The position numbers and the translations under genes were made by a program. Below the pieces are notes generated by a model. That model did not search any database. It was not told where the DNA came from and worked only from the letters and a program-made list of their open reading frames with translations. This document shows, one piece after another, positions 26,148-35,013 of a stretch of 64,000 bases of DNA. Position 1 is the stretch's first letter, and each line of letters starts with the position of its first letter. This DNA is from Bacteroidota bacterium (GTDB lineage Bacteria > Bacteroidota > Bacteroidia > Bacteroidales > DTGW01): NCBI GenBank assembly GCA_029572965.1, contig JAKPQD010000060.1, positions 1 to 64,000 on the forward strand. The letters are read 5' to 3'.

Positions 26148-28082
26148 ATGAAACAAATAATTTTGTCCATCAGCTTGCTCATCGCAGCCAAATGTATGGC
26201 AGCACCAGCAGACACAATACCTGCTAACAGTTCGCTTATTGAATATACTGGTAGAATTGACTTTTCCAACCCATTAGCCCCCAAGTTCTCATATTCTGGA
26301 GTTTCTATCAGGGCTTGTTTTACAGGAACAAGCATAGCGGCCATTATGAATGACAATATTGGCAAAAACTACTACAATGTTATACTTGACGGAAAAGTGA
26401 CAGATACAATAAATGTAAGTATTGGACAAAAGACATATCTGTTGGCTGAAGGCCTTGAAAACAAAGTACACGAAATTGAACTGTTCAAACGTACCGAACA
26501 GGAATTTGGAAAAACCGAGTTTCTTGGTTTTGTCGTTGACAAAGACGCAAACCTGTCCACTATTGTCAACCAACGTGAGAAAATGATTGAATTTATTGGC
26601 AATTCAATCACCTGTGGCTATGGAAACGAAGGAAAAAATGGCGAAAAATTTGGCCCTACTACTGAAAACCACTACCTGACCTACGCTGCCATAACATCAC
26701 GTAACTTTAATGCCCGCCATTTGGCCGTTTGCAAGTCAGGGATTGGCATATACCGCAATTATGATGGCCCGGCAACAGGCGATGCAGAGTGCATGACCAA
26801 CCTCTACACACGAACATTCCTTTATGATGACAAGCCTAAGTATTCTTTTGCACAAAAACCCGATCTCGTTTGTATTGACCTGGGCACAAATGATTTCAGC
26901 ACTACTGGTTGTGACTCGGCCAGATTTATCAACAACTACTTCAGGCTGATTGACACCATCCAAACCAAATATGCCATGCCAGAGATTATCTGCCTGGCAG
27001 GCCCCATGATGTCCGGCTCAGCCTTGGTAACAATAAAAAAGTACCTTACCTTTATTGCCGATTCTGCAACAAAGAAAGGCAAAGGCAAGGTTTACTTTTT
27101 TGAAATGTCTGCCCAATCAGGCGATGTAGGTATTGATTACCACCCAAATGTAACTCAGCACAAAAAAAATGCACAGGAGCTTACCGATTTTATTGTAAAA
27201 ACTAAAGGATGGAAGATTACTCCACTTGCTGCAAGCGCCAGTTTGATTGGGGCCAAACATATTCAGGTAGTTTTCAATACGGGCATTCAAGATTCAACTA
27301 ACAATTTTACCGGAATTGCAGTAGCCGGAAACAATGGTAATGTTTCCATTGACACAGCTTTTATTGATACTGCTGATAATAAAATTTTGCATATACTTAC
27401 AGAAAGCAGTTTTGCCATTGGCGAAAGTGTAACATTCAGCTATAATCAGGGCTCTATAATGTCTATCGACTCTATTGCATTACTGACAATTAATCAATAC
27501 ACAATACAAAACAAACTCACAGAAACCAAGCTGGCAAGAGGGATTTCTACAACTGATGGTAAATCCATCTTACTTTCTTTCAATAAAGCCCTGAAAAACA
27601 ACAATAACATTGAAGGGCTTACTATTACAAACAGTAAAGGCATATTAGCCATTGACTCTTTTGCTATATCAGGCACCCAAATAAACCTTTACCTTAAAGA
27701 AGCTTTAATAAAGGGCGATTCAATATTTGCTAATTATAATGGCAATGCCATTGTAGGTTTTGACGATATACCACTGGAAAGTATAACAAAATTGGTTGTT
27801 AAAAATGCTTCAAAAATCGTAAGTATAACAAATATGAAAAATACAACTGTAGAAATTTTTCCTAACCCCAATAAAACTGGAAAAATTTATTACCGCATAA
27901 ATCTAACTTCAGGCAACAAAGGAACTATTGACATTTTCAACATTAATGGCAAATTGGTGTTTAGCCAAAGTATTTCAAAAACAGAGGGTTTCATTGACGC
28001 TACCAACCTCAAAAAGGGAAGTTACATCGTCAAAATCAAACAAGGAGAAAACTCAATATCAAAAACCATACTCTTACAATAA
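26148..28082 (+). CDS. Secreted SGNH/CE2-type esterase with T9SS sorting domain
   Basis: A 644-residue secreted protein with a signal peptide (about 1-18). Residues 25-130 resemble the N-terminal jelly-roll of carbohydrate esterase family 2, and residues about 145-365 form an SGNH esterase: block I IEFIGNSITCGYG (Ser nucleophile), block III CIDLGTNDFS, block V DYHPNVTQH. A long beta-rich middle follows, with two similar segments (FNTGIQDSTNNFTGI and FNKALKNNNNIEGL) of SbsA-like Ig type. The C-terminus (EIFPNPNKTGKIYYRI to SISKTILLQ) is a type A T9SS sorting domain. It likely deacetylates plant or algal polysaccharide outside the cell, with the CE6 enzyme encoded 57 bp downstream. Confidence 0.88.
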   Translation: MKQIILSISLLIAAKCMAAPADTIPANSSLIEYTGRIDFSNPLAPKFSYSGVSIRACFTGTSIAAIMNDNIGKNYYNVILDGKVTDTINVSIGQKTYLLAEGLENKVHEIELFKRTEQEFGKTEFLGFVVDKDANLSTIVNQREKMIEFIGNSITCGYGNEGKNGEKFGPTTENHYLTYAAITSRNFNARHLAVCKSGIGIYRNYDGPATGDAECMTNLYTRTFLYDDKPKYSFAQKPDLVCIDLGTNDFSTTGCDSARFINNYFRLIDTIQTKYAMPEIICLAGPMMSGSALVTIKKYLTFIADSATKKGKGKVYFFEMSAQSGDVGIDYHPNVTQHKKNAQELTDFIVKTKGWKITPLAASASLIGAKHIQVVFNTGIQDSTNNFTGIAVAGNNGNVSIDTAFIDTADNKILHILTESSFAIGESVTFSYNQGSIMSIDSIALLTINQYTIQNKLTETKLARGISTTDGKSILLSFNKALKNNNNIEGLTITNSKGILAIDSFAISGTQINLYLKEALIKGDSIFANYNGNAIVGFDDIPLESITKLVVKNASKIVSITNMKNTTVEIFPNPNKTGKIYYRINLTSGNKGTIDIFNINGKLVFSQSISKTEGFIDATNLKKGSYIVKIKQGENSISKTILLQ

Positions 28083-28139
28083 AAACAACTCATTGAAAAT
28101 GAACAACTATACTTATTATAACTAATTAATTTCTCAATT

Positions 28140-29738
28140 ATGGCAAACACAAAAAAGATGCATCCATTAGCATGGTTAATGCTATTTATGCTTTGCATGA
28201 ACGTGGGGGCTCAAAACCCCAATTTTTACATCTATCTTTGCTTTGGGCAGTCCAATATGGAAGGCCAGGGGACAATAGAAACGCAGGACAAAACCGTTGA
28301 CAGCCGTTTTAAGGTTTTTCAGGCGCTGAATTGTTCAAACCTTGGAAGAACAAAGGCCAAATGGTACACCGCCGTACCGCCAACCTGTCAGTGCTACTCA
28401 AAACTCTCGCCTGCCGACTACTTTGGCAGGACAATGGTGGCTAACCTCCCCGACAGCATTACTGTAGGCATCATCAACGTTGCTGTGGGAGGCTGCGATA
28501 TCAGGTTGTTTGATAAAGACATATACATGGATTATGATTCTACTTACAAAGAAAGCTGGTTTACCTCTAAGGTTAAGGATTATGGCTATAATCCATATAA
28601 ATACCTCATCGACCTGGCTAAACTGGCCCAACAAGATGGTGTTATAAAAGGTATCCTTCTTCACCAGGGCGAAACCAATACCGGAGATGCTCAATGGCCA
28701 ACTTATGTTAAGAAAATATACAACGATATGCTTGCCGACCTTTCATTGAAAGCAGACTCTGTTCCCATTCTGGCCGGAGAAGTATTGGCCGCAGCAGGCA
28801 ATTGCTGTTCAAGCATGAATAGCATTATTAAAAGGCTGCCCGACACTATTCCTACTGCACATGTTATATCATCTGCCGGATGCGCCGGACAAGATTATGC
28901 CCACTTTAATTCTGAAGGTTACCGCAAACTTGGAAGAAGATACGGCGCTACAATGCTTTCGCTCATGGGGTTAGAAGCAGCTTATGCCGAAGCAGAGTGC
29001 GGCACCGTTGGAAAAAACTGGAAAACTTTGGCTGACAAAAATGCTTCAAACGGAGCTTATGTAACCCAAACAGCCGCACAAAACAACACTGCCTCTGCGC
29101 CCTCAAGCGAAGACAACATCATTCAAATGAGCATTTCGGTAAGCGCTGATACCAGCTATTACCTCTATGGGCGTTTCAACAACGCAAGCGCCAATAGCAA
29201 TGCATTTTGGGTAAAGGTAGATGATGCCGAATTTGAATTGTTTGACAACCTTACCACAACCGGTTGGCAATGGCTCGAATTGAAAAAGCTCGATTTGACT
29301 GCCGGAGAGCACAAAATATATGTTGGCTTTGCCAAAGACAGTGCAATGCTGGATAAAATATGTTTGAAAAACGCGCAAAAACTGCCGGTTGATGTTGCCG
29401 AAGAAGCTGCAAACCTATGCACCCCCTCTATTACACCTGACCCAACTCAGGTTGGTGTTACTGCTAAAGACGGGTACGCATTGTATCAAAATTTTCCCAA
29501 CCCGGTTAACAATTGCAGCACCATCATCACATTCCACATTCCCCAAACCAGCTTTGTATCTTTAAAAGTTTACAATTCGCAAGGATTGGAAATTAAAGAA
29601 CTTGCAGGAAGAACATTTACCTCAGGCGAACATAACATAACATTTAACATCGAAAAATTGTCTCCCGGGGCATATTTTTATACTTTGAGAGCAGGACAAT
29701 TTTCTTCTACCCAAAAAATGATTATACCAGTTGAATAA
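28140..29738 (+). CDS. Secreted CE6/sialate O-acetylesterase-type esterase with T9SS domain
   Basis: A 532-residue secreted protein with a signal peptide (about 1-25, MNVGAQ). Residues 28-280 are a SASA/CE6 domain: the nucleophile Ser38 in CFGQSNMEG, the oxyanion segment AVGGCDI, the HQGETNT block and the catalytic His in DYAHFNSEGY. Residues about 285-420 look like a beta-sandwich carbohydrate-binding region. The C-terminal 85 residues (YQNFPNPVNNCSTIITF to QKMIIPVE) are a T9SS type A sorting domain. It is probably an acetylxylan or related esterase co-transcribed with the CE2-type gene. A strong terminator follows. Confidence 0.9.
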   Translation: MANTKKMHPLAWLMLFMLCMNVGAQNPNFYIYLCFGQSNMEGQGTIETQDKTVDSRFKVFQALNCSNLGRTKAKWYTAVPPTCQCYSKLSPADYFGRTMVANLPDSITVGIINVAVGGCDIRLFDKDIYMDYDSTYKESWFTSKVKDYGYNPYKYLIDLAKLAQQDGVIKGILLHQGETNTGDAQWPTYVKKIYNDMLADLSLKADSVPILAGEVLAAAGNCCSSMNSIIKRLPDTIPTAHVISSAGCAGQDYAHFNSEGYRKLGRRYGATMLSLMGLEAAYAEAECGTVGKNWKTLADKNASNGAYVTQTAAQNNTASAPSSEDNIIQMSISVSADTSYYLYGRFNNASANSNAFWVKVDDAEFELFDNLTTTGWQWLELKKLDLTAGEHKIYVGFAKDSAMLDKICLKNAQKLPVDVAEEAANLCTPSITPDPTQVGVTAKDGYALYQNFPNPVNNCSTIITFHIPQTSFVSLKVYNSQGLEIKELAGRTFTSGEHNITFNIEKLSPGAYFYTLRAGQFSSTQKMIIPVE

Positions 29739-29754
29739 TACATCACAAAATTTA

Positions 29755-29792
29755 ACCCAAAAAGGCTTTCAGCAATGAAGGCCTTTTTGGGT
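29755..29792 (+). terminator. Rho-independent terminator after the esterase pair
   Basis: Perfect 12-base arms ACCCAAAAAGGC / GCCTTTTTGGGT around a 14-nt loop, 16 bp after the CE6 stop codon. Confidence 0.85.
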
Positions 29793-29866
29793 ATTTATCC
29801 TTTAATTGCTTAGAATATAGCTCCTGCTTAAGCAAACATCTGTCAGTCCAATATTTGATTAGAAAA

Positions 29867-30090
29867 CACTGTTGTCCGGTAAAATTAAATAGATACTGGT
29901 AATATCGTTGATTAGAAACTGGTCGGCCCCGCCGGGGCTTAACTTTAACGATGTTTAATTGTACTACCAACAGGACGTCGCTACGCGACTAAATAATAGC
30001 AGCGTAACTGCGAACTGTTTGTAGGACAACCAAATACACCAAATGTTTCTAAGCTGCATAGCGGCGGCCTGTTGGTACCGGACAACAATG
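29867..30090. repeat. MITE-like element with TGTTGTCCGGTA inverted ends
   Basis: About 224 bp bounded by inverted ends (left CACTGTTGTCCGGTA, right TACCGGACAACAATG). Inside, TACCAACAGG (29965) and CCTGTTGGTA (30068) form a perfect 10-base inverted pair, and hairpins GCCCC-GCC-GGGGC (29926-29938) and GTCGC-TAC-GCGAC (29977-29989) occur. It encodes nothing. A solo end is present at 18902. It fills most of the 29793-30155 intergenic gap. Confidence 0.55.
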
Positions 30091-30155
30091 ATTATAAAAT
30101 GAACCTGAACATTTTCTGTCATTCTTTCAGAAAATATTTCAATTCTCTTTTTTTT

Positions 30156-31097
30156 CTAAACATACCTTCTCAAATGTTCGCAAATTTCGGCTAATGCCAA
30201 CTTCGACTCTCTAAAAAGATTGCCAAATGCAGGATAGCAATGGCACATACCTTTATCTACCCGCAGGGTTACAGGTACTCCGGCATCTTTGGCCTTTTGG
30301 GCAAAGCAGATAGCATCATCCAAAAGGATTTCATTTCCTCCGGCACTGATATGCAACGGGGGCAATCCCTTTAAATCGCCGTAAAGTGGCGAAATATATG
30401 GGTTGCTTCTGTCATGCCCCTTGGCATAAAACTCGCTGGCATATTGAGGACAACCTATTGGTGCAAAACACTTTTTCATGTTGGTTTTATACGACCTGCC
30501 GGTAAGCAACAAATCTGTCCAAGGCGAAAGCGCTGCTGCAGCCGCAGGAAGAGCAATACCCTTATCTTTCAATGCCAGTAAAGTAGCCAAACATAACCCT
30601 CCCCCGGCCGAATCTCCGGCAAATATAATATTTGAAGGCTTATAACCTTCGTCCAGCAAATATTGATAGGCAGCCAAAGCATCTTCCAAAGCAGAAGGAT
30701 AAGAATATTCAGGAGCTAAACGATAATCAAACACCAAAGCATTGACACCCGTGCCTTGTACAAACTTAACCACGTGTTGCCTGTGCGATTGAGGAGATCC
30801 CAACAGGTACATTCCTCCATGAAAATACAGCATCGCCTTTTCTGCATGGTTGCCAGGCAATCTGACCCATTCTGCGTAGCGTCCATTAATGTTCAACTCG
30901 TCTATTACAGTTTCTTTGGGCAATTTGCCAAAACGATTGGCAGCCTGCTCAACCCTTTCGCGCATTTTTCGGATGCCTTCCATGGATGGGTCGAAAGGCT
31001 TGCGCTTCAATTGAAACCGAAATAAATGGCTATGGAGCATCAGGTTGAGCAATATTTTACTTTTTAAGCTTTGCATATTGTTTACATTAAAATTCAT
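30156..31097 (-). CDS. Alpha/beta-hydrolase, HSL-type esterase
   Basis: A 313-residue carboxylesterase/lipase of the hormone-sensitive lipase family. The oxyanion motif HGG is at residues 93-95 (YFHGGMYLLG), the nucleophile elbow GDSAGGG gives Ser163, and the C-terminal His lies in GMCHCYPAF; the acid is probably in the LLDDAICF region. No signal peptide, so cytoplasmic. Its start overlaps the end of the upstream tetR-type gene by 11 bp, so both are in one operon and the regulator probably responds to a compound this enzyme hydrolyses. Confidence 0.9.
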   Translation of the reverse strand: MNFNVNNMQSLKSKILLNLMLHSHLFRFQLKRKPFDPSMEGIRKMRERVEQAANRFGKLPKETVIDELNINGRYAEWVRLPGNHAEKAMLYFHGGMYLLGSPQSHRQHVVKFVQGTGVNALVFDYRLAPEYSYPSALEDALAAYQYLLDEGYKPSNIIFAGDSAGGGLCLATLLALKDKGIALPAAAAALSPWTDLLLTGRSYKTNMKKCFAPIGCPQYASEFYAKGHDRSNPYISPLYGDLKGLPPLHISAGGNEILLDDAICFAQKAKDAGVPVTLRVDKGMCHCYPAFGNLFRESKLALAEICEHLRRYV

Positions 31098-31695
31098 TTA
31101 AAAACATATTGAGAATTATCCTTTTGTCGGGCATTTTGGCATTAGCGCCATTTATAGCTTTGTACATGGCCAACCCGTTGATGGTAGAAAAGAATAAGGT
31201 TGTCATTTCGGCTGCATCAAAACTCCTGACAGTACCTTCTTTTTGCCCATGAATGAAGATGCGGTTTATGACCCCGTATTTTATATTGTTTTGCGAAAAG
31301 ATAAAGTCTCTGGCTTCCTGAGGAAAAGCCTCAGACAAAGCGGCTTGAGTAATGAGAAAGTAATAGTAGGCCGTTTCCACTTTTTGGTCAAACCCTTTTA
31401 AAAGCTGCTCAACAGCAAGCACAATCTTCTCTTTCGCCGACAATGGAAGCTTTTCCAATTCTAATGCTGCTGTATTCATCTTTTCTACTGCATCACGAAT
31501 TAGCCAGTTAAACACTTCTTCTTTGGACTTGTAATAATGATAAATTAAGCCCTGCGAAATACCTGTTTTTGCCGATATATCTGAGATACGGGTTGCAACC
31601 AACCCTTTCCTGGCAAACAACTCAAGGGCTGCAGCAAGTATCTGTTCGCGGCGTCCATCTTTCACCTTCTGGTTTGCTTCTTTATTGCGTGGCAT
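31087..31695 (-). CDS. TetR-family regulator of the esterase operon
   Basis: A 202-residue TetR protein with the HTH at about residues 17-60 (REQILAAALELFARKGL, ISDISAKTGISQGLIYHYYKSKEEVF). The C-terminal ligand domain is unremarkable in length. It overlaps the HSL-type esterase gene by 11 bp. A partial palindrome lies 6 bp upstream of its start, between start codon and -7 box, and suggests autoregulation. It is divergent from the GH15 gene, which it could also affect. Confidence 0.92.
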   Translation of the reverse strand: MPRNKEANQKVKDGRREQILAAALELFARKGLVATRISDISAKTGISQGLIYHYYKSKEEVFNWLIRDAVEKMNTAALELEKLPLSAKEKIVLAVEQLLKGFDQKVETAYYYFLITQAALSEAFPQEARDFIFSQNNIKYGVINRIFIHGQKEGTVRSFDAAEMTTLFFSTINGLAMYKAINGANAKMPDKRIILNMFLNEF

Positions 31696-31701
31696 ATATT
31701 G

Positions 31702-31719
31702 ATTGATTATTTATTCAAT
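31702..31719. promoter_or_regulatory. Putative operator of the esterase-operon TetR
   Basis: Imperfect inverted repeat ATTGATTAT/TTATTCAAT (7 of 9 positions pair) between the -7 box and the start codon. The position suits a TetR repressor site, though the symmetry is modest. Confidence 0.4.
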
Positions 31720-31720
31720 G

Positions 31721-31728
31721 CAAAAATA
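31721..31728 (-). promoter_or_regulatory. -7 box of the TetR/esterase operon
   Basis: TATTTTTG on the minus strand, matching TAnnTTTG, 25 bp before the tetR start codon. Confidence 0.55.
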
Positions 31729-31832
31729 GCCATTTTTTTTAAAGAAAAAACAAGTCTTTTTAACTAAAAGTAAATTTCATTCGTTAATACAATTGAGTAC
31801 CTTTAAGCAATCAACTTCAAAATACGCATAAA

Positions 31833-33626
31833 ATGAACAACCTAAATTACGGAGTTATAGGCAATTGCAGGAGTGCAGCCTTGGTATCCAGCACGGGGAG
31901 CATTGATTGGTGTTGTTTGCCAGATTTTGATTCACCTTCGGTTTTTGCTAAAATATTAGACAAAGAAAAAGGCGGCTATATGGCATTTGAAGTGGATGAT
32001 TCTTATAAAGTTTCACAAAAATATTTTCACCGCACCAACGTTTTGTGTACAGAATTCAAGTCAGACGAAGGTACATTTGAGGTTATAGACTTCATGCCCA
32101 GGTATAAAACTGCCGAAAATCAATATTTTTCGCCATCTGAAATATACCGCTATATCAGGCCCATTAGTGGGGCTCCGATTTTTAAGGTAAAATATGCCCC
32201 GGCGTTAAATTATGCCAGAGAAAAAGTAGCCCATAACATTGAAGACAACCGGGTGAGGTCGTACTCTGTTTCCAACCCCACTGATTGTATTTATTTATAC
32301 AGCAGCATTGATTTTGAAGCCATACTAAACAGTACGCCTATAAAACTTGAGAAACAACAGTTTCTTCTTGTCTCGTACAACCAAAAGCTTATAGACATTG
32401 ACATTAACAGGGTATATCTTGAATATCAGCGGACAAAAGTATATTGGCTAAACTGGACAAACCGTTCAAAAAAATACGAAGAATATACTGAAGAAATCAT
32501 CAGGAGTTTGCTTGTGTTGAAAATGATGACATATCAGCCAACAGGCGCAATATTGGCTGCGTTGACAACAAGCATCCCCGAAACTATAGGAGAAGTGCGA
32601 AACTGGGATTATCGTTTTTGCTGGCTGCGAGATGCCTCTATGGCCATAGATACATTGCTAAAAATGGGGCACTACAATTCGGCCAAAGGGTTTATGACGT
32701 TTATCAAAGGCATTCTCAAATCAAAGCATGACACGTTTCAAATCATGTATGGCATCCGTGGTGAAAGAAACCTGACCGAATATAACCTGATGCACCTTTC
32801 AGGTTACGAAAACTCAAAGCCGGTACGCATAGGCAATGCAGCATACTATCAAAGGCAAAACGATGTATTTGGGTACCTTTTAAATGTTATTTACCAGTAT
32901 TACGAATATTTTCCTGGCACACTGGACGAGATTGAAGATATGTGGGAAATAGTGCGCAATATAGCCCGTACAGTTTCTACACATTGGGAAAAACCAGACA
33001 AAGGTATTTGGGAAATACGCAACAACGAAAAACACTTTGTATTTTCAAAGGTGATGAGCTGGGTAGCCATGGACAGGGCTACTAAAATAGCTACCATCCT
33101 TAACAAGCCGTATTATTACTGCAATTGGAGAGAGATTGCAAATGACATTAAAAATGATGTTTTAAAAAATGGATGGAAAAAAGAAATTCAATCATTCTCG
33201 CAAGCTTATGACAATACCGAGTTGGACGCATCTTTGCTGCTAATGGCCGAATATGGTTTCATTTCGCATACAGACGAAAAATTTATAAACACCGTACAGG
33301 CTGTAAAAAAAGCACTTTCTCACCAAGGGCTTATGTACCGCTATAAAAATGAAGACGACTTTGGCAATCCCTCGTCATCATTCACCATTTGCACATTTTG
33401 GCTGATTCAGGCCTTATATCAAACCGGGCAAGCGGCTGAGGCCAAAAACATCTTCGACAACCTCCTGCAATGGAGCAACCACCTTGGACTTTATAGTGAA
33501 GACTTAGATTTTGAAACAAAAAGGCTGTTGGGCAACTTCCCACAAGTATATTCGCACCTGGCTTTCATCAATACTGCAACAATGTTTTCAAAAGAAAAAA
33601 TTATTTCACGGTTTATCAAGCCATGA
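31833..33626 (+). CDS. Glycoside hydrolase family 15 protein (glucoamylase/trehalase type)
   Basis: A 597-residue cytoplasmic GH15 enzyme. The N-terminal beta-sandwich starts with LNYGVIGNCRSAALVSSTGS and contains DWCCLPDFDSPSVF; the (alpha/alpha)6 catalytic domain begins near residue 230 and holds NWDYRFCWLRDASM. Candidate catalytic glutamates are in GIWEIRNNEKHFVFSK and LYSEDLDFETKRLLGNFPQ. Bacterial GH15 proteins of this architecture act on alpha-glucans or trehalose. Location with a trehalose-6-phosphate synthase/phosphatase, 50 bp from the next gene, favours trehalose or glucan turnover; substrate is inferred. Confidence 0.88.
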   Translation: MNNLNYGVIGNCRSAALVSSTGSIDWCCLPDFDSPSVFAKILDKEKGGYMAFEVDDSYKVSQKYFHRTNVLCTEFKSDEGTFEVIDFMPRYKTAENQYFSPSEIYRYIRPISGAPIFKVKYAPALNYAREKVAHNIEDNRVRSYSVSNPTDCIYLYSSIDFEAILNSTPIKLEKQQFLLVSYNQKLIDIDINRVYLEYQRTKVYWLNWTNRSKKYEEYTEEIIRSLLVLKMMTYQPTGAILAALTTSIPETIGEVRNWDYRFCWLRDASMAIDTLLKMGHYNSAKGFMTFIKGILKSKHDTFQIMYGIRGERNLTEYNLMHLSGYENSKPVRIGNAAYYQRQNDVFGYLLNVIYQYYEYFPGTLDEIEDMWEIVRNIARTVSTHWEKPDKGIWEIRNNEKHFVFSKVMSWVAMDRATKIATILNKPYYYCNWREIANDIKNDVLKNGWKKEIQSFSQAYDNTELDASLLLMAEYGFISHTDEKFINTVQAVKKALSHQGLMYRYKNEDDFGNPSSSFTICTFWLIQALYQTGQAAEAKNIFDNLLQWSNHLGLYSEDLDFETKRLLGNFPQVYSHLAFINTATMFSKEKIISRFIKP

Positions 33627-33676
33627 TTTTTAATTGTAAAAAACAATAAAAAACGTTATACGACAATCTGAAAAAT

Positions 33677-34996
33677 ATGGGAGCAAAGAGCGTTATCCGA
33701 AAAGTATTACACTTTTTCAATTTAGAGTCAGAACTGGAAGAACAGGATTCGGTTTATGAAGAGATAAAAAAAGGGATTATTTTCAAAGGAACCAACCTTT
33801 GGATTTTGATATTTGCCATCATCATTGCATCTATTGGCCTGAACATGAATTCAACAGCGGTAATTATTGGGGCAATGCTTATTTCGCCACTAATGGGGCC
33901 AATCAATGGCATGGGATACAGCATTGCCACCTACGATTTTGAATTATTCAAAAGGTCTTTAAAAAACTTTGCTTTTGCTATTATCTCAAGCTTGGTTGCA
34001 TCAACAGCATACTTTGCATTAAGCCCAATATCGACTGCACATTCAGAATTATTGGCCAGAACAAGCCCTACTATATATGATGTTTTAATTGCTTTATTTG
34101 GTGGTTTGGCAGGTATTGTAGCTATTAGCAGCAGGCAAAAAGGCAATGTCATACCCGGTGTAGCTATAGCCACTGCACTGATGCCCCCCTTATGCACTGC
34201 TGGTTATGGTATTGCCACAGGACAATTGGATTTTTTCCTGGGAGCTTTTTATTTATTCACCATCAATACCATATTTATTGCCATTGCCTCGGTATGGATA
34301 TCGCAACTGTTGAATTTTCCTATAAGAACTATTATAGACGAAAAAAAGAAAAAACACATCAACAGGATAATAACCCTGATTATCTCTATTGTACTATTAC
34401 CCAGTATTTTCTTTGGGTATAAGCTGGTTAAGCAGGAAGAATTTATCCAAAAAACAAACCAATACATTTCGGGCATTTCAAATTTTGAAGGAAATTACCT
34501 GCTGAACCATAAAATAGATGAAAAAAGCCATGAAATAACTTTGGTTTATGGAGGCACTTCCCTGTCTGATGAGCAAAAAGATGCAATAATAATGAAAGCC
34601 AAAGATTTTGGACTTGAAGAAACTATTATACACATTGAGCAAGGAATCTCATTGGGCAATAAAGATAACGAAAAAGGAGAATTATTCAGGTTAAAAGAAG
34701 AAATAATAACATTAAACAGTACTTTAAAGAAAAAAAAGGCAACGCTTGACAGCATTCAAAATTCACACCAGACAGGACAAGTTTTGCTCAACGAAATTCA
34801 AACTATATACCCGCAAATAAAAAATTGCTCTTATTCAAAAACCTATACCTATAGTGAAAAGCATGCATCTCCAACAAGTACAACCATTATAGTTTTAACA
34901 ACAAAAGGCTCAATCACTGTTTCTGAAAAAGCAAAAATCAATAATTGGTTAAAAAAAAGGCTGAATAATGAAGCTGTGAAAGTTTTTTATGAATAA
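33677..34996 (+). CDS. DUF389-family membrane protein
   Basis: A 439-residue integral membrane protein. Residues about 35-255 hold six or more transmembrane helices including the DUF389 core IIIASIGLNMNSTAVIIGAML and ISPLMGPINGMGYSI, then GVAIATALMPPLCTAGYG. The remaining 190 residues are soluble, with a coiled coil (EKGELFRLKEEIITLNSTL). Function is unknown for the family. It sits between GH15 and trehalose synthesis genes with short gaps, so a link with osmotic stress response is possible. Confidence 0.88.
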   Translation: MGAKSVIRKVLHFFNLESELEEQDSVYEEIKKGIIFKGTNLWILIFAIIIASIGLNMNSTAVIIGAMLISPLMGPINGMGYSIATYDFELFKRSLKNFAFAIISSLVASTAYFALSPISTAHSELLARTSPTIYDVLIALFGGLAGIVAISSRQKGNVIPGVAIATALMPPLCTAGYGIATGQLDFFLGAFYLFTINTIFIAIASVWISQLLNFPIRTIIDEKKKKHINRIITLIISIVLLPSIFFGYKLVKQEEFIQKTNQYISGISNFEGNYLLNHKIDEKSHEITLVYGGTSLSDEQKDAIIMKAKDFGLEETIIHIEQGISLGNKDNEKGELFRLKEEIITLNSTLKKKKATLDSIQNSHQTGQVLLNEIQTIYPQIKNCSYSKTYTYSEKHASPTSTTIIVLTTKGSITVSEKAKINNWLKKRLNNEAVKVFYE

Positions 34997-35013
34997 GCAA
35001 AAGCAAATAAGCT

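Noticed and set aside
29752-29970. Minus-strand ORF of 72 aa in the intergenic repeat region
   Set aside because: Runs through a terminator and the inverted-repeat element; no recognisable protein features.
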